DNA of 64,000 bases from NCBI GenBank assembly GCA_033297205.1, contig MU859071.1, positions 62,001 through 126,000 on the forward strand, read 5' to 3'. The stretch is from Pseudoneurospora amorphoporcata. Its lineage: Eukaryota; Ascomycota; Sordariomycetes; Sordariales; Sordariaceae. Below the pieces are notes generated by a model that was given only the letters and a program-made list of their open reading frames with translations, was not told the DNA's origin and ran no database searches. Every line of letters begins with the position of its first letter. Within the stretch, counting starts at the first letter, position 1. This document shows positions 1 to 11,595 of this stretch, piece by piece. Made by a program: the position numbers and the translations under genes.

Positions 1-1
1 G

Positions 2-535
2 GACCGCGACCGTTCACCACGCAGGAGAGATGACCGTGGCGACCGTGACAGGGATCAAAGAGGAGGAGGAGGAGGAGGAGATCGCTACAGAGGCGATAGC
101 TACAGAGGAGGCGACCGTGATCGCGACAGAGACCACAGGGACAGGAGAGACCGATCCCGCTCACCGCGCAGAAGAGACGACCGCGACCGTTCCCCACGAC
201 GCAACAACCGCTCACCCCGCCGCGACCGCCTCAAGAAAGAAAAGAAAGACGACAAAGACAAACCTCGTGCCCCAGCTGCCCCATCAGGAGGAGGCGAAGA
301 AATGATCATAGTAACCGTCAACGACCGACTCGGCACCAAGGCGCAAATCCCCGCTTTCCCCTCGGACACCATCAAGCAGTTCAAGGTCATGGTGGCGATG
401 CGGGTCGGTCGCGAGCCGCATGAGATTCTGCTGAAGAGGCAGGGCGAGAGGCCGTTTAAGGATCAGTTGAGCTTGGCGGACTATGGAGTTAGTAGCGGGG
501 TGCAGATTGATTTGGAGGTTGATACTGGTGATTAA
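2..535 (+). CDS. hub1: RS/RD-rich protein with C-terminal Hub1/UBL5 ubiquitin-like domain (5' truncated by window)
   Basis: The last 77 residues (from the ATG at 302) match the Hub1/UBL5 family: NDRLG near the start, DTIKQFK, FKDQLSLADYGV and a final beta-strand. Hub1 binds HIND elements in Snu66/Prp38 and tunes the spliceosome; Asp22 of Hub1, reported as important for HIND contact, is present at the same position (PSDTI). The usual C-terminal tyrosine pair is replaced by EV, and five residues (DTGD end) follow. Upstream, the same frame is open without a stop to the window edge and reads as an SR-like stretch (repeats of SPRRRDD, RDRD, a run of six Gly), then a basic/Pro linker running straight into the Met. 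This composition appears only in this frame, so the protein is probably an RS-Hub1 fusion rather than a 77-aa Hub1 with a leader. The true start lies outside the window. Confidence 0.8.
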   Translation, partial: DRDRSPRRRDDRGDRDRDQRGGGGGGDRYRGDSYRGGDRDRDRDHRDRRDRSRSPRRRDDRDRSPRRNNRSPRRDRLKKEKKDDKDKPRAPAAPSGGGEEMIIVTVNDRLGTKAQIPAFPSDTIKQFKVMVAMRVGREPHEILLKRQGERPFKDQLSLADYGVSSGVQIDLEVDTGD

Positions 536-876
536 GGGGAGAAGGGAGACATGAGCTCCCCGACGTGTTTTGGACGGTTATTCGGGCTAAGAAACTGTTC
601 ATGTCAACATGGCAGCAGTATTGACAAAGGTGTTGGAATATTGTATGGAACTCCGCTTGATAAGCGACAGCAAACAGACGAAACGAAGTGGTATGGTATG
701 GTATCATCAAGCTAACTACTCGCTCAACAAATAGATAGTCACACAAACCAAGCCTAGAACGGATTCCCTTGAAAATATATCCAAAATAAACCCAACCCAA
801 CCGACAACGCCTAACGATGTGCTCATGATCAATCATAACTCATCACACTTGTTATCTTCTTCCCAGACCCCCAGAA
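536..876. other. Intergenic, convergent 3' ends
   Basis: Space between the stop of the Hub1-type gene and the stop of the minus-strand Cys/His repeat gene. It presumably holds both 3' untranslated regions. I see no coding signal or RNA gene. Confidence 0.6.
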
Positions 877-3768
877 CTACCACCCATCACTATCCTCCTT
901 CCCCCCATCTCCCCCAAAAGACCCAGGCATACCTCCTCCTCCTCCTCCTCCTCCACCAGTACCTTCCCTCTCCGCCCTTCTGTTCCTCTCTCTCTCCTCT
1001 CTCCTACCACCTCCACCCCCATTTCCATTCCCCATCTTCGTCACCACCTCCCCGCCATCATGTCCCTGTCCCTGCGTCTGTCCCACACTCACGATAGAAC
1101 TAGCAACCTTGCTATACTCCGGCGGATCTCCCGGGCTCCCCGCATCACCGTTTCCGCCGTTAACCAAGGAGTCATTCATCCCCTCTCCCGCCGCGCCCAT
1201 GTTTTCGTGATCAGAAAGAGCGGAGACGGCTTCGCTTGAGCGGGAACTCCTTCCACTACTCGTTCCTTTGTGATCGTGCAGGTGGTTATATTCCCGCTCG
1301 AGTTTATTCGGGTGGCTTTGCCGGCTGTGTTGTTGTTGCTGGCTGCGGTGGCTCAAGTGGCTGTTCAGACTGCTCGGGTTCAAATTCGGTAAATGGTCAT
1401 CTAGCTCATCGTCATCGTCATCGTCCAGGTCGGGGTCGGGGTCGTCGACGTGTGCTTGGTGGGCTTGGTGGTCCAAGTATTTAAGCGGCTGAGAATGATG
1501 GTCGAGCAATTCTTCGGGGTGTTCGTCAGGCGGAATCAGAATCTCGTGGGCGTGGCCGTGCAGGAGGACGGAAGTTGGACGTTGGCCGGGAATGGGGCCG
1601 GGACCGGGACGGATGGAGGTGAGGGATTGTTGGGAGAGGCGACGGGAGAAGGTGGGCGGTTGGGCATCGGTGTTGGGGCCGGGGCGGGTGATCATGGTTG
1701 TTGGTGAGTCTTTGGGAGAAGAGGAGGAGCCGCCGCGGGCTTTGAGTTCGCCTTGCGTGATGTAGTGGGCTTTGAGGTCTGGAAGAGCGTGTTAGGTCTG
1801 CCTTGCTGGAGAAGAAGAGGGGGTTAAGGAGAAGGGAGCAAGGGGTAAGGGAAGAAGGGGTAGGGTAAGGATTTACGATCGAGACAGAAGCCCTCTACGA
1901 TGACTTCCTCGTGGCATTTAGGTTTGGAGCAGCCGTCTGTTGGTTTGTCAATGTCCGGTTCGCGCTTAAACGAATGATGAGGTGGGGACGGGATCTTACG
2001 AGTCCTGCAAAAGATGGCCAAGCGGTCAACGAACTCGGGACAATCCTGGGCACGGCAAGTGTCTATAACTCTGTCAGCTTCTGTCATATCTAGATAATCT
2101 CGATTTTCGGGGTGGCCTACGCAACGGACAGAACTTCCCCCTCGTATTTGGACTAGCTGCCCAGGGTCTTGGAAACCGGCAGTTTACCTCCACGCAGCAG
2201 TCTGGTTGGTGCATATATGTCAGCATCACTTTCAACTCCAACAGCTGAGTCGGGGGACGAGGACAAGGATAACTCACGCTCACTACAAAACGGCTTCGAC
2301 TGGCTACTCTTGCTACAACCTCTCTCCCTACACGTGTGGCTGGCACAGTAAAGTGATTGTTCGATCTTCATGTCTTTGCAACGGTTTACCGCGCAGGTGG
2401 CATCTGACATCCAGTGTTTAGTATTTTTTTCAGCAATGAACCATCATATCAAAAGAATACTCACGGTCGACGCAGAACCTGAGGTACTCCTTCGTTCCAG
2501 AGACATTATGTCTTGCCCTGTTGCAGTTGCTGATATCGCATTTGATGTCTTTCAAAATCGTGTTAGTCAGTGGGTTGACCAGGTAGAGAGGTAGTGAGTG
2601 GCTTACGAATAGAACAATAAGGATATTTGCCCTCGACTATCGTTCCACATCCATCTTGTTGACATTGGTCTGGGCGGAATTTAAATAAGCTTCACGAAAC
2701 TTCAAGAGCTGGTAGGGGACGGGACGACTTACGCTCCTCACAGCAAATAGAGGCCTGTTTTCCATCAATAATAACCTGTTTCTTACACCCATCGGCACGG
2801 CACCCATCTACATGGACGCTCACTTATTAGCAGCAGTTTCCCTGACTGGAGTCTATCGGAAAAGTTTAGCAACAAACAGCCTGGCACTCACGGTTCTTGC
2901 AATAGCTAGCCTTCGCCGATGGTTTCCGATGAGGACACCTTCGGATGGTGCACTTGTCTATATCACCACTTCGACATCAGCACAAAGTCCAATAGCATCT
3001 TGGACAACAACAGTAGTAAGACTCACGATCAGCACAGTACTCCCATCTCTGATACACCGGCCCAGTCTCGCTATGTCTTGACTCGTAGGCCGGATCCAGA
3101 TACTGAAGTCTCGCTTGGTTACACTCGGGAACGGGACATTTCGCGTCTGTATCACAGATATTCAATGTTAATCAGCTGTGATCACGAACTCATCCGAAGG
3201 ATAAGGGAGAGAAAGAACAGTAAATAGGTAGTAGACCAGACAGGCATAAATGTGAAGTAAATGTTGTAGGTAGGTAGCTTACGATAAGCACAAACAGAAT
3301 CATGCGCCGGCTTCAGTTGCGTACAAGTCTCTTCATCTCTGAAGAAGTGGGAGCAGGTATCTATATTTTTTTTTTTTTCAAAGTCACAGATGTTAGAATG
3401 CAATGCTTCAACTCCACTCCATGTCCAGTCACATACTGGGACTTCACACATCACAAATAGTGGGTAGCAGCGGGGCACACGAAGAAGAAAAAGAAGGGTG
3501 GCTAACGAGCTTGACAAAAAGGCGAGGCAACCGTGCTAGCCCCAGCACTCGAATACCGATGTTGATGACCCGGATAACCCCCCGGCGGCCCACCAGCCGG
3601 CGACCCTCGGCCCTGCAGAGGATTACCGTTTCGGTCTCTGATGCTGCTGGCCCGGCGCTCGAGAGGGTCGACGGCGTAGCTGCCTCCGTTGTCGACGGCC
3701 TTGAAGAGGACTTCGTGCGGACAACCTTCGAGGCGGCACATGAGTTGGTTTTTGCTTCGGTGATTCAT
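877..3768 (-). CDS. Tandem Cys/His zinc-binding-like repeat protein, 12 exons, 686 aa
   Basis: Exons (minus order): 3507-3768, 3283-3441, 3027-3146, 2892-2957, 2733-2807, 2607-2669, 2465-2548, 2278-2403, 2121-2201, 2000-2062, 1877-1936, 877-1778; 2061 nt, in frame throughout. Residues about 11-387 hold some 13 copies of a unit of the form H-x(1-2)-C-x(4)-C-x(8-30)-[FYVI]C-x2-H, where the closing His opens the next unit. Each internal exon carries one unit (exons 2 and 8 carry two), has a length divisible by three, and is phase 1; introns fall inside the His codon, C at the exon end and AC/AT at the next start. Residues 388-686 are low complexity: Pro/Ser-rich, an Asp run, His/Gln-rich, then Gly-rich. 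The spacing recalls the WRKY19-type Cys/His repeats of plants and oomycetes, but I do not recognise a named fungal family. Zinc binding is inferred. Exon 2 starts with CTC (Leu) instead of the usual His, and its acceptor is the least certain. Confidence 0.82.
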
Positions 3769-6070
3769 GGTGGCGGTTGGACGTCACCGTTGATGTTGAT
3801 AAGGGTAATGATATCGATAATCGTCGATGATGGACTCTTTGTTAAACTGGTCCCCGATATGTTGATGGTAGTACCGGACTGAACCAAAGCCGAATGTTTA
3901 GGTCTGGTTGTGTAGGTCGTCCAGGTTGAATGATCGGGTGTTCTGGTCACAGAAAACAAAAAAAATAATAAAAAGTTGGAGTAAGAATGAAAAACAAAAG
4001 GAACGCAAACAGTGTTCGTCTGTTGCCAAGGTCAGAGTCAAGGACAAGGTCAGGTGAGACGATTTGGGGAACGAGAAACTAAAAAAGATGCAGAAAGAGC
4101 CCCAGTCGAGAGCGAGGAAGTCAAGTCAAGGGAGGACGAGTGTCATGGGCCTGGATATGTCCCGCACCGTCGGATGAACGGGCTGCTGTGTACCAGGCTA
4201 GCCTGGAGATACATATCAAGCAAGAAGCAAGGGGGCAGTGATAGAAGAATGTCAGAACCAAAGAAAGGAACACAAAAAACAGGAATGAAACCCATCAAGA
4301 CCGTCTAGCAATCAAAGTCGACAACAGACCACACACATCCATCCCCTCCACCATTCCCGAACTTGTTAGTCAGGAGCCTCTCGGTAGCTACCACACCACG
4401 TTGTGATCAGCCTTGCTCCCCTCATTGACCTACTTCAACCCCTGTCATTCCGAAGGAGCTTGTCTGCTTGTTGATGTTTCACTTGCCGTTCCGAACCACA
4501 TGGGCGGGCAAAGCTGCGTTTTCCATTCATTCAGCGCAGCATGACATCCCATCAGTCCATCCCATCGTTTGTTTGGTAAAGTCGCCAGAAGAACTGACAG
4601 GACAAAAATAAAAGAATGTCAAGGTGGCCGGGGCTCTCTCCCCGTAACTCGCCTACTATCGTTGAAGGAGCCTTCTTCTTTTCTTTTCTATAAAGAAAAC
4701 ATAAAGTGACAGGGCTTGATTGGTTCCTGTCCAAAATCCCCAGCCATTCCTCAAACGCCATGGATCATGCGTGTGGTGGGCGCGGGGAAAATGTCCACGG
4801 CTCCACGCCAGTCAGATGGCTCCAAACAACCGTGTTAGAGGTCTAATCCAATCCCGGGTGGGCGTCGTGACCACCACAGCCAATCGAGAGGCATGCTTTT
4901 TATGTGCATTAAAGAGGTTGCGTCCCGGGAAAGATGGTGGTGTCCTAGCCTCCTAGGATATTTTTGTGTGTTTCGTGGGAGACTGGGAGAAGTTCTTGGA
5001 TGTGATGTTTTGCACAGCCAGCTCAAGTCAAAGATGGCATGGTGCGACATGAGAAGCATAAAAATGCAAGCGCCCGGCCTGGCACGCCTGGCACCGGGTG
5101 ATGAAATGGCCAAAGAGCGGGGACGATCAGAAATGCGGAAATGCGTGACGCCGTTCTGTTGATAATAAAAGCACATTCCTTTCATTTTCATGACCGATTA
5201 AGCCCATCTCCTCCAGATTCCTTCGAGGGAGACAACAGAATTTGCACCAGAGAAAACTTGAATCGATGCAGACTTGCAGTGTAACTTTATCAACGGCGTG
5301 ATGATGATGCCGTTCGAGTGCGGGGAGGGAATGGTCTCTTGACGATGATGATCTTGTCCCGAAAGAGAATGGAGGATGCAAGTCATATCGAGAAGCCCGT
5401 CACGTGAGGGCGTATCGGTCTCGTGTCCAAAGGCCGGCGCGTGTAGAAGTGGTGAGACGCGCTTATATCCGACCCGGTCAGTATAGTATCGTGGACAGCC
5501 CTGTCCATCCCCATCTAGTACAAAGAAGACGTCAGCTTTGAAACCACAAACACAACAACGTCAACATAGCTCAAATCAAGACTCCTCATCAGATCCATCG
5601 TCAATTCATCCTTCAGCTGCATTATGGTACATCCACATCTTTCTTGCTGCCGTTTTGGCGCCGCGCCCTTTCCTTTCCTTTCCTTCCTTTAATCCTTCCT
5701 CTGCCGTTATCATGCAAGTGATGTCGGGGGTAACAAAAAAAACAAGGTTGTCCACCATTTAGTCATCCGTTTCTCCGTAACCCCTTTGCGCTTGCCCAAA
5801 TTTTTAATGTAAAATACAGACCAAGAAGCAAAATCCATGTTGCAGCGCAGTATGAACTTTTATCATGAGAACGCCCAAGATCCCAGAGCAAAAACGCATA
5901 CGCCCACATAAAACAGAATGGCAGACGAGAATCAAAACGAGATAAAAAGACACTTAGGCTCCAACAGGCCAGCCAGAAGCAGATTCAGCAGGCCAACCGG
6001 ATTCAGCAGGCCAGCCAGATTCGGCAGGCCAGCCAGACTCCATCGCGACAGGCTCATGACGACCAGATTC
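3769..6070. other. Intergenic, 2.3 kb: 5' region of the Cys/His repeat gene and 3' region of the YAG7 gene
   Basis: Only short, compositionally random open frames on both strands. The part next to 3768 should contain the promoter and leader of the minus-strand repeat gene; the part next to 6070 the 3' UTR of the YAG7-type gene. No tRNA, repeat or protein motif seen. Confidence 0.5.
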
Positions 6071-7698
6071 CTAGTGCTGCTCGTCACCACCCGCGCGAGG
6101 AGGGCGAGGACCTCCACGACCGCCACGAGGACCGCCACGGCCACGGCCACGACCGCGACCATCACCACGTCCACGGTAGCCACCACGACCACGATAGCCC
6201 TGCTGCTGAGGAGCACGGTTGCGCTGAACCGACTGGAAGCCGTCGTCGCCACCAGTAGGAGCACCCGCAGTCTCGGGATGGTCGTCAGCCCAAGACTGGG
6301 TGTTGGCAGGGGCGGCAGGGGTAGCCTCGAGACCCTTCTCGGTCTCAGCAGGATCGCGCTGGATCTCAACCCACTCCTGAGAGCCGGTCATGTCGGCAGA
6401 GGGAGCGGCCGAGCCAGAAACATCCCAGCCGCTCTCAGCAGCAGGGTTGGCGGTGCTGTCACCAGCATCGGTCTGGGCGGGAGCGCCGCCAGTAGCAGGC
6501 TGCTCTTCGGTGTTTCCGTTGGTCAAGGCAACAGCGGAGCCATCGTCGATTTCGGTGAGGCCGGCGTTGGCAACAGTGAGATCGGTCTGGGGTTCCTGCT
6601 TGGACTCGACAGCCTCGGTCTCAGCGGGCTGGGTCTCGACGGGGGCCTCGGTCTCGGTGGCCTGGGCAACGGGCTCCTCAGCGGCGGCGGGCTGGGAGAA
6701 AGGAGCGGCATAGGCGATAGCGACCTGCTTAACCTGGGCAACTGCAAAGGGGGTCAGGTTAATATGCATGAAAGGTGGTTTGTACGAGGTAGTCGAGGTC
6801 CTTACAGGTAGTCTTGAGCAGCTCACCAGTGGTGCTGCGAGTCTGCTCCTCGGCACCCTGGACGAGCTTCAGCATGTTCTTAACAGCGTTCTCGTCGCCC
6901 GAGTAGATGTGGAGCAGGACACCTTCGAGAGCCATACTCTCGTCGGCAGTGCTGTCCGCATCCTCGGCGCGACGGGCCGCGGCAAGGCGGAGGAACTGAG
7001 AGAGGTGGAGCAAGCTGTCGTGGATCTTCTTGTCGGCATCGGCCTCGGCCTTCTTCTCGAGCTCCGCAGTGAGCTCGGCCTTCTCTTGGGCAAGCTTCTC
7101 GTTGAAGATCTTCTCCTGCTCGGCCAGGCGGATCTTGTGGTCAGCATCAAGCTTCTTGACGAGAGCAAGCTGCTCGTCGAGCTGGAAGAGCTGGGCCTGC
7201 AGAGCGGGCTTCTTGAGGTATGCAGCCTTCTGGTCGGCATTGATGATCTTGAGGGACACCAGGTCTTCGAGAGACTTGTTGCCGTGCTCGGCTACCAAGT
7301 GGTCAATCTTGGCAGCATTGGTCTAAATTGGGAACATGATGTCAGTGTCTAGCGCAATCTGGTGACGGATTTAGTGTGGGTGGAGACCTACGATCTTCTT
7401 GGAGACATTGCGAATGGCCCTGGACAAGGAGAAGAGGAAGTATTAGCAGCAAGAAGGCGGCGGGAGGGAATAAGGACGGCGGCCAGAGCTGAGAAACGGA
7501 CTTTTGAATCTCGCGGATATGGGGGTTGGACGAGTCGCCCTCCTGAGACGGCTCGTTACCAGCAGCAAGAGAAGCGGGCTTGTCTGGGGTCGAAGAAGTA
7601 GCGAGGGCGGGGGACTCGGTGCCCTGCTTGGCCTTCTTCTTCCTGGCCGACTTGGACTCGGTCGCAACCGGAGGGTTCTGGACGGCGGCGGTGGCCAT
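6071..7698 (-). CDS. yag7: YAG7-family protein with C-terminal RGG tail, 470 aa
   Basis: Exons 7502-7698, 7392-7419 (28 nt), 6806-7322, 6071-6741; total 1413 nt in frame. After a Lys-rich leader (SARKKKAKQG) comes the YAG7 dimerisation-type region at about residues 58-130 (IREIQKAIRNVSKKI across three exons, then KIDHL, LVSLKIINADQKAAYLKKP). Next are a Glu/Lys/Ala coiled coil (about 115-165) and a helical part. The last exon is acidic and low complexity, with the motif QEWVEIQRDP and WADD, and ends in about 45 residues of RGRGG/GRGRG repeats, as in RNA-binding proteins that are arginine-methylated. YAG7-like proteins are reported as ribosome-associated in yeast; RNA binding here is inferred from the tail. 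Intron 1 uses a weak GTCCGT donor, chosen because it restores the conserved REIQKAIRN segment. It is one of the better-conserved genes in the window. Confidence 0.85.
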
Positions 7699-8617
7699 TA
7701 TGTGTGTCGTGTGATGTTTTCCAACAATTTGTCGGCTTATGGTACTTTTTTGCGGGGTTGCTCTGCTTGACTGCTGATGCGGGGAGCTAGTACCAGCGAG
7801 GTCTTGGACGTGCTGAAGTGGTAGGTTTTGGTTTTTATTATGAAGAGGTAGAAAATGAGGACAGCAGAAGGTGTTGTTTGGTGTGGAAGGGACTTTGTTT
7901 TGTTGTTTGGCGGAAGGAGGGGGCGTGGGCGGGACAGCTCAGCTGCTGACGTTCGACACAATTTTGGAGCTCTCCCCGGCCAGGAGAGGTCCCGCCCCAG
8001 GTCCAAGTGGAGACCCCGATCCCGCCCAGGCGGACACCAAGACGGGCAGGGGCAGTTGTTAGGTGATGCCTTTCCTTCCACTTTGGCGGGAAGGAGTCAC
8101 AGTGGCCGCAGCAGCTCGAACGGTGCCCTCTGGCTTCCCGTCGATTGGAGCCCACTGATGACAGGCAGAGAAGCGTGCAGAAACACCAAGAATCTCCATC
8201 ACAACAGCGGTCAATACAGTGTATTGTATTTCACGAAATTTCAATCTTTGTACCAATGATATTTTCTACCTGTCCTTCAAAATCACAATGAACTTTGATT
8301 TTTCCATTTTAACGATTTATCCTGATACGTACAGAGGACGGAGTATGTCTTGATGTCTCCCCCCGCACTTCTTTCAGCTATATTATGTATGAAACTGCCG
8401 TCACCACGTCCACGAATGGAAACGACTCCAAGTCTATGCACTCGGGTCATGCCCTACTGGATACTGATAGGTCGTCGGGGCCATTTGTCTCGTTTGCTTC
8501 ATCTCCAACGGAACCACTGACTGTGGGGGTTACCAGTGTGCTGTCAGAGGCCCGACACAGGATTCCATCAAGTTTGGGAATAACATGGAGATTTATTACG
8601 TTGCGTGTTGCGATTGT
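7699..8617. other. Intergenic: promoter of the YAG7 gene and 3' region of the CENP-W gene
   Basis: Both neighbours are on the minus strand. Open frames here are short and without recognisable motifs. Pyrimidine-rich tracts on the minus strand just upstream of 7698 fit a fungal core promoter and leader. Nothing else seen. Confidence 0.5.
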
Positions 8618-9038
8618 TCAACCCTTGAACTTTGCAAGAGTGTCCTGTTTGTAGCAAAATGTCAACAAAAGGGGTCAAAGGGGTCAAAAAGGGGGTTGTG
8701 GGGAAACGTACGGCAGTGACTTTCTTGACACTCCGACCTGTGATGCCCCGTTCACCCCCTTGCTTGGCTTCAATGGTAGCCTCTTTCATGAGGCTGTCAG
8801 ATGGTTAGCGTAATGCCATGTAAGAGCGAGCTGGAAGTGTTTTCTTACGTCTGCATGAACAAAACGTAATCGAGATAGATCTGCAGCAAGCAACATGTTA
8901 GTGTGGATTTGGGAATAGTGGCATTTTGGTGACTTTGCCGCTTACCATGACATCGACGTTCTTGCTAACATTGCAGTTGGCGTGGGCCTTGACAATCTTT
9001 TTGACCGTCGCCCGCGGGTATGCTTTTTGACCAGGCAT
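8618..9038 (-). CDS. cenpw: CENP-W-like histone-fold kinetochore protein, 77 aa, four exons
   Basis: Exons 8946-9038, 8849-8880, 8712-8793, 8618-8644; 234 nt in frame with canonical donors and pyrimidine-rich acceptors. The product begins MPGQKAYPRATVKKIVKAH and continues NVSKNVDVMIYLDYVLFM, then MKEATIEAKQGGERGI, and ends VKKVTADTLAKFKG. This is the single histone fold (helix 1, long helix 2, helix 3) of the fungal CENP-W/Wip1 family, which pairs with CENP-T in the CCAN inner kinetochore. The length matches the usual 75-95 residues. The gene is too fragmented to stand out in any one frame and would be missed without splicing. It is divergent from prefoldin subunit 4 with 334 bp between the starts. 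Confidence 0.85.
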
Positions 9039-9372
9039 TTCCAATGTTTTCTGCCGGTAACTCGGCTGGTATGGGTGTGACGGCTTTTAAGACACCCCAG
9101 AGATCATATCCCACCGTGTTCTTGGGTTGTTGTCGACAGTCGCTATGTGTTTGTTTTGTTGTTTTGGCGTTTCTCAGAGGACTTGGCACTAACACCTAGG
9201 TTCTGACCAATCGGGTAACAGAACATTATGTACCCCCTGGCGTCAATGAACAACTGACTGTGCCCCTGGGGTCAGAGCTTCGACGTCGCTTTCGGGCTGT
9301 TACCCACGTCGGCCAGCCAGCGCCTAACAACTCTACTGCCAACAAACATCACCAGCAAAACCCACCGTCACA
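9039..9372. promoter_or_regulatory. Bidirectional promoter region between CENP-W and prefoldin 4 genes
   Basis: The two start codons are 334 bp apart and face outward, so both leaders and core promoters must lie here. I see no clear TATA box. Shared control is inferred only from the layout. Confidence 0.6.
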
Positions 9373-9909
9373 ATGAATCGGCGCATGGTAAGCTGAGTTG
9401 CTGATTAGGATCTGGCCATGATGCCTGCTGTATTGCGCTTCCGCTAACCACTTCCCAAACAGTTAAGCAGAGAGGACGAGGAGGCGGCCGGCGACGAGAT
9501 CGAGGTCCGTCGCGAGGACCAGGACAAGATCAACAGGTTCAGCCGACTGCACCAGCGCGAACTCGGCATCGAGGAAGAGCTCAAGGACAAGAACAAGGAG
9601 AAGGAGGAACTGGACGACTTGGATACCGAGCTCGAGCTTGTCGAGGACGAGGAGGAGCTAGTGCAGTAAGTCCGCGAAACCGACTGACAAGGCAAATTGC
9701 TAAAACTCGACAACAGGTACAAGATTGGCGATTCCTTCTTCCACATTCCCCACGCACAAGCCAAGGAGATGCTCGGCATCGCGGCCGCAAAGCTCGAAAA
9801 GGAGATCGAAGACCTCCAAGACAAGCTTGAAACCATCCACATCGAGATGAACGGGCTCAAGGTGGATTTGTACGCAAGATTTGGAAGGACAATCAACCTC
9901 GAGACATGA
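9373..9909 (+). CDS. pfd4: Prefoldin subunit 4 (GimC/PFD4), 136 aa
   Basis: Exons 9373-9387, 9463-9665, 9717-9909; 411 nt in frame. The first exon codes only MNRRM. The protein then reads LSREDEEAAGDEIEVRREDQ, a first coiled-coil helix (about residues 20-65), the short beta-hairpin segment YKIGDSFFHIP, and a second helix (AQAKEMLGIAAAKLEKEIEDL to the end). That two-helix coiled coil around a hairpin is the beta-type prefoldin fold; the segment GDSFF and the length fit subunit 4. Prefoldin is the jellyfish-shaped cytosolic hexamer that passes nascent actin and tubulin to the CCT chaperonin. Start chosen because the next in-frame Met is inside the conserved second half. Confidence 0.92.
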
Positions 9910-11595
9910 AAACATATTCCCAGCCTATGTCGGCTTTCAACATCCGAGGAGTGAGTGTGTATACAACATTGGCAATAATCGCTTCTCTCAGCAACCCGTT
10001 CCAGCCTAAGCGGCCGCCACCAAGTTATATCATCGTCCGGAAAGTGCTGGGATATAACGTGGATATTGTGTCACCGGAAGCCCCTTGGGCAAAGGCTCGA
10101 CTCTTTCTGCGGTATCGGCAGGCCAGATGCCCAATGAAGCATGTTCGCTGCGCGCAGAGCATGTACCGGGAAGCTGCCTGCTGCCACTGCCAGCAGCTGT
10201 CGGCGGGAGCCAGATAAATCTTGTAAGCCCTTTCAACTTGAATCAGAAATGCCGTTGCTGACCGAAGCAGGCTATTCAAGTCACGTCAACCTGGAGCCAG
10301 ATAGACTTCGTATCTAGGCTATCGATGCCACATTATGCACTTGCTACTAAGAAGATTGGTGACGCAAGAACCTTATGTCCCATGCGCCGAGATGTGCTTC
10401 AAGCAGGAACGGACTTGACGCCTTGTCGTAGCTTCAGCTGCTGAATACGTACCAACCCCCAATACTCGCCCCAAACGGTCGAACCAGGTTGCCGTTAGAC
10501 GGATTGTCACCGCCAAGTTCACGACATCAGAATCGCCAGTCTCCAACGTGCTTTCGCCGGCATGGCAGATCCTATGGAATATTCACCACCGTTCTCGTTA
10601 TTCAATAGGGCTTGAACCAGAAATCTGCCCAGCTTAACTGACATGCTGTTCCGTGGACTTCGAGTTTGGCCCAAATCAAATAGCCTGAGGCTGTAGACAG
10701 CGATGAGTGGGTATATATATACAGCCCTGGCCCTCAAGAACCAAGTGACAAAACTAACAGACATATCTGTGAGAGAAGCCAACATCCACAATCACGATTT
10801 CTCTCTCGCAGGTCCCATCGAACTCAATGTGCGGATCGAGTCGGCTCCTCCGTCATTATTCTCCGGCAATCGACAATTCCTCGGCTCGGCCATTGGGATA
10901 AAGGGGTCAACCTCACAAACGTCATGTTCACGTTGATATCACCCACCATCCCGTTTGTTGTCCCTGAAATTGCTTTCCTTTTCACATGCCCAATTCGACC
11001 CTTTCGCGCCACAGGTTACAGCCATGACGGCAATCCTAGCACTCCTCTATCATCCTCGCCAGCCAGCTGGGACACGCCTGTCTTCCTTCAGCAAAGATAT
11101 TACCAGAGGTCAATCAAGACTTCAAATATTTTGAAATGGGCGTGCTTTGCTTGACAGAGTCACTCAAAAGGAAAAGTAACGTGGCAGACTTTCTCGCAAA
11201 AGAGTCAACAGTTGGATGGCTGGTTAGTTCCCCATAGCTAGGCACCAGCGGTTACGCTACACATCCTCGGATATCGTCACTTCCACCCTCAAATTGCCCT
11301 CCCGTCATGCATAGCTGTTCAAGCATGCATGACATATTTCTTCTTCATCACCATGGGTCTTCCAGTGTTAACACATGTTGTTTATCTTTTATTCACACAT
11401 TCTGTTGTCATAGTAAACAAGATGGCGTTGTATATCACCTCTTTCGCCCCGTCGCTTGTCCGCTCGCTATTGATATTTGGAAACCTGGCCCCTTTTTGTT
11501 GTATATCTTGATCACTTCGAGACGGCTTCGCCTTCACACCATCCTCTACCTTACCGCTCCGTTGAGTGGTCTGATGACCTCCGCAGCCTCACACC
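9910..11595. other. Intergenic, 1.7 kb: 3' region of prefoldin 4 and promoter of the MFS gene
   Basis: Short open frames only, none with a recognisable motif or splice partner. The stretch is not obviously AT-biased, so it does not look like a RIP-mutated repeat. I see nothing further. Confidence 0.5.

Noticed and set aside
3385..3400. Frameshift in the A-run within exon 2 of the Cys/His repeat gene
   Set aside because: The T-run on the plus strand is read through in frame (Lys codons between units 2 and 3) and the total length stays in frame, so no error is needed; a run-length error remains possible.
5918..6811. 297-codon plus-strand frame opposite the YAG7 gene
   Set aside because: Antisense shadow of the biased RGG and Ala/Glu-rich last exon; the minus strand carries the family motifs and splice sites.
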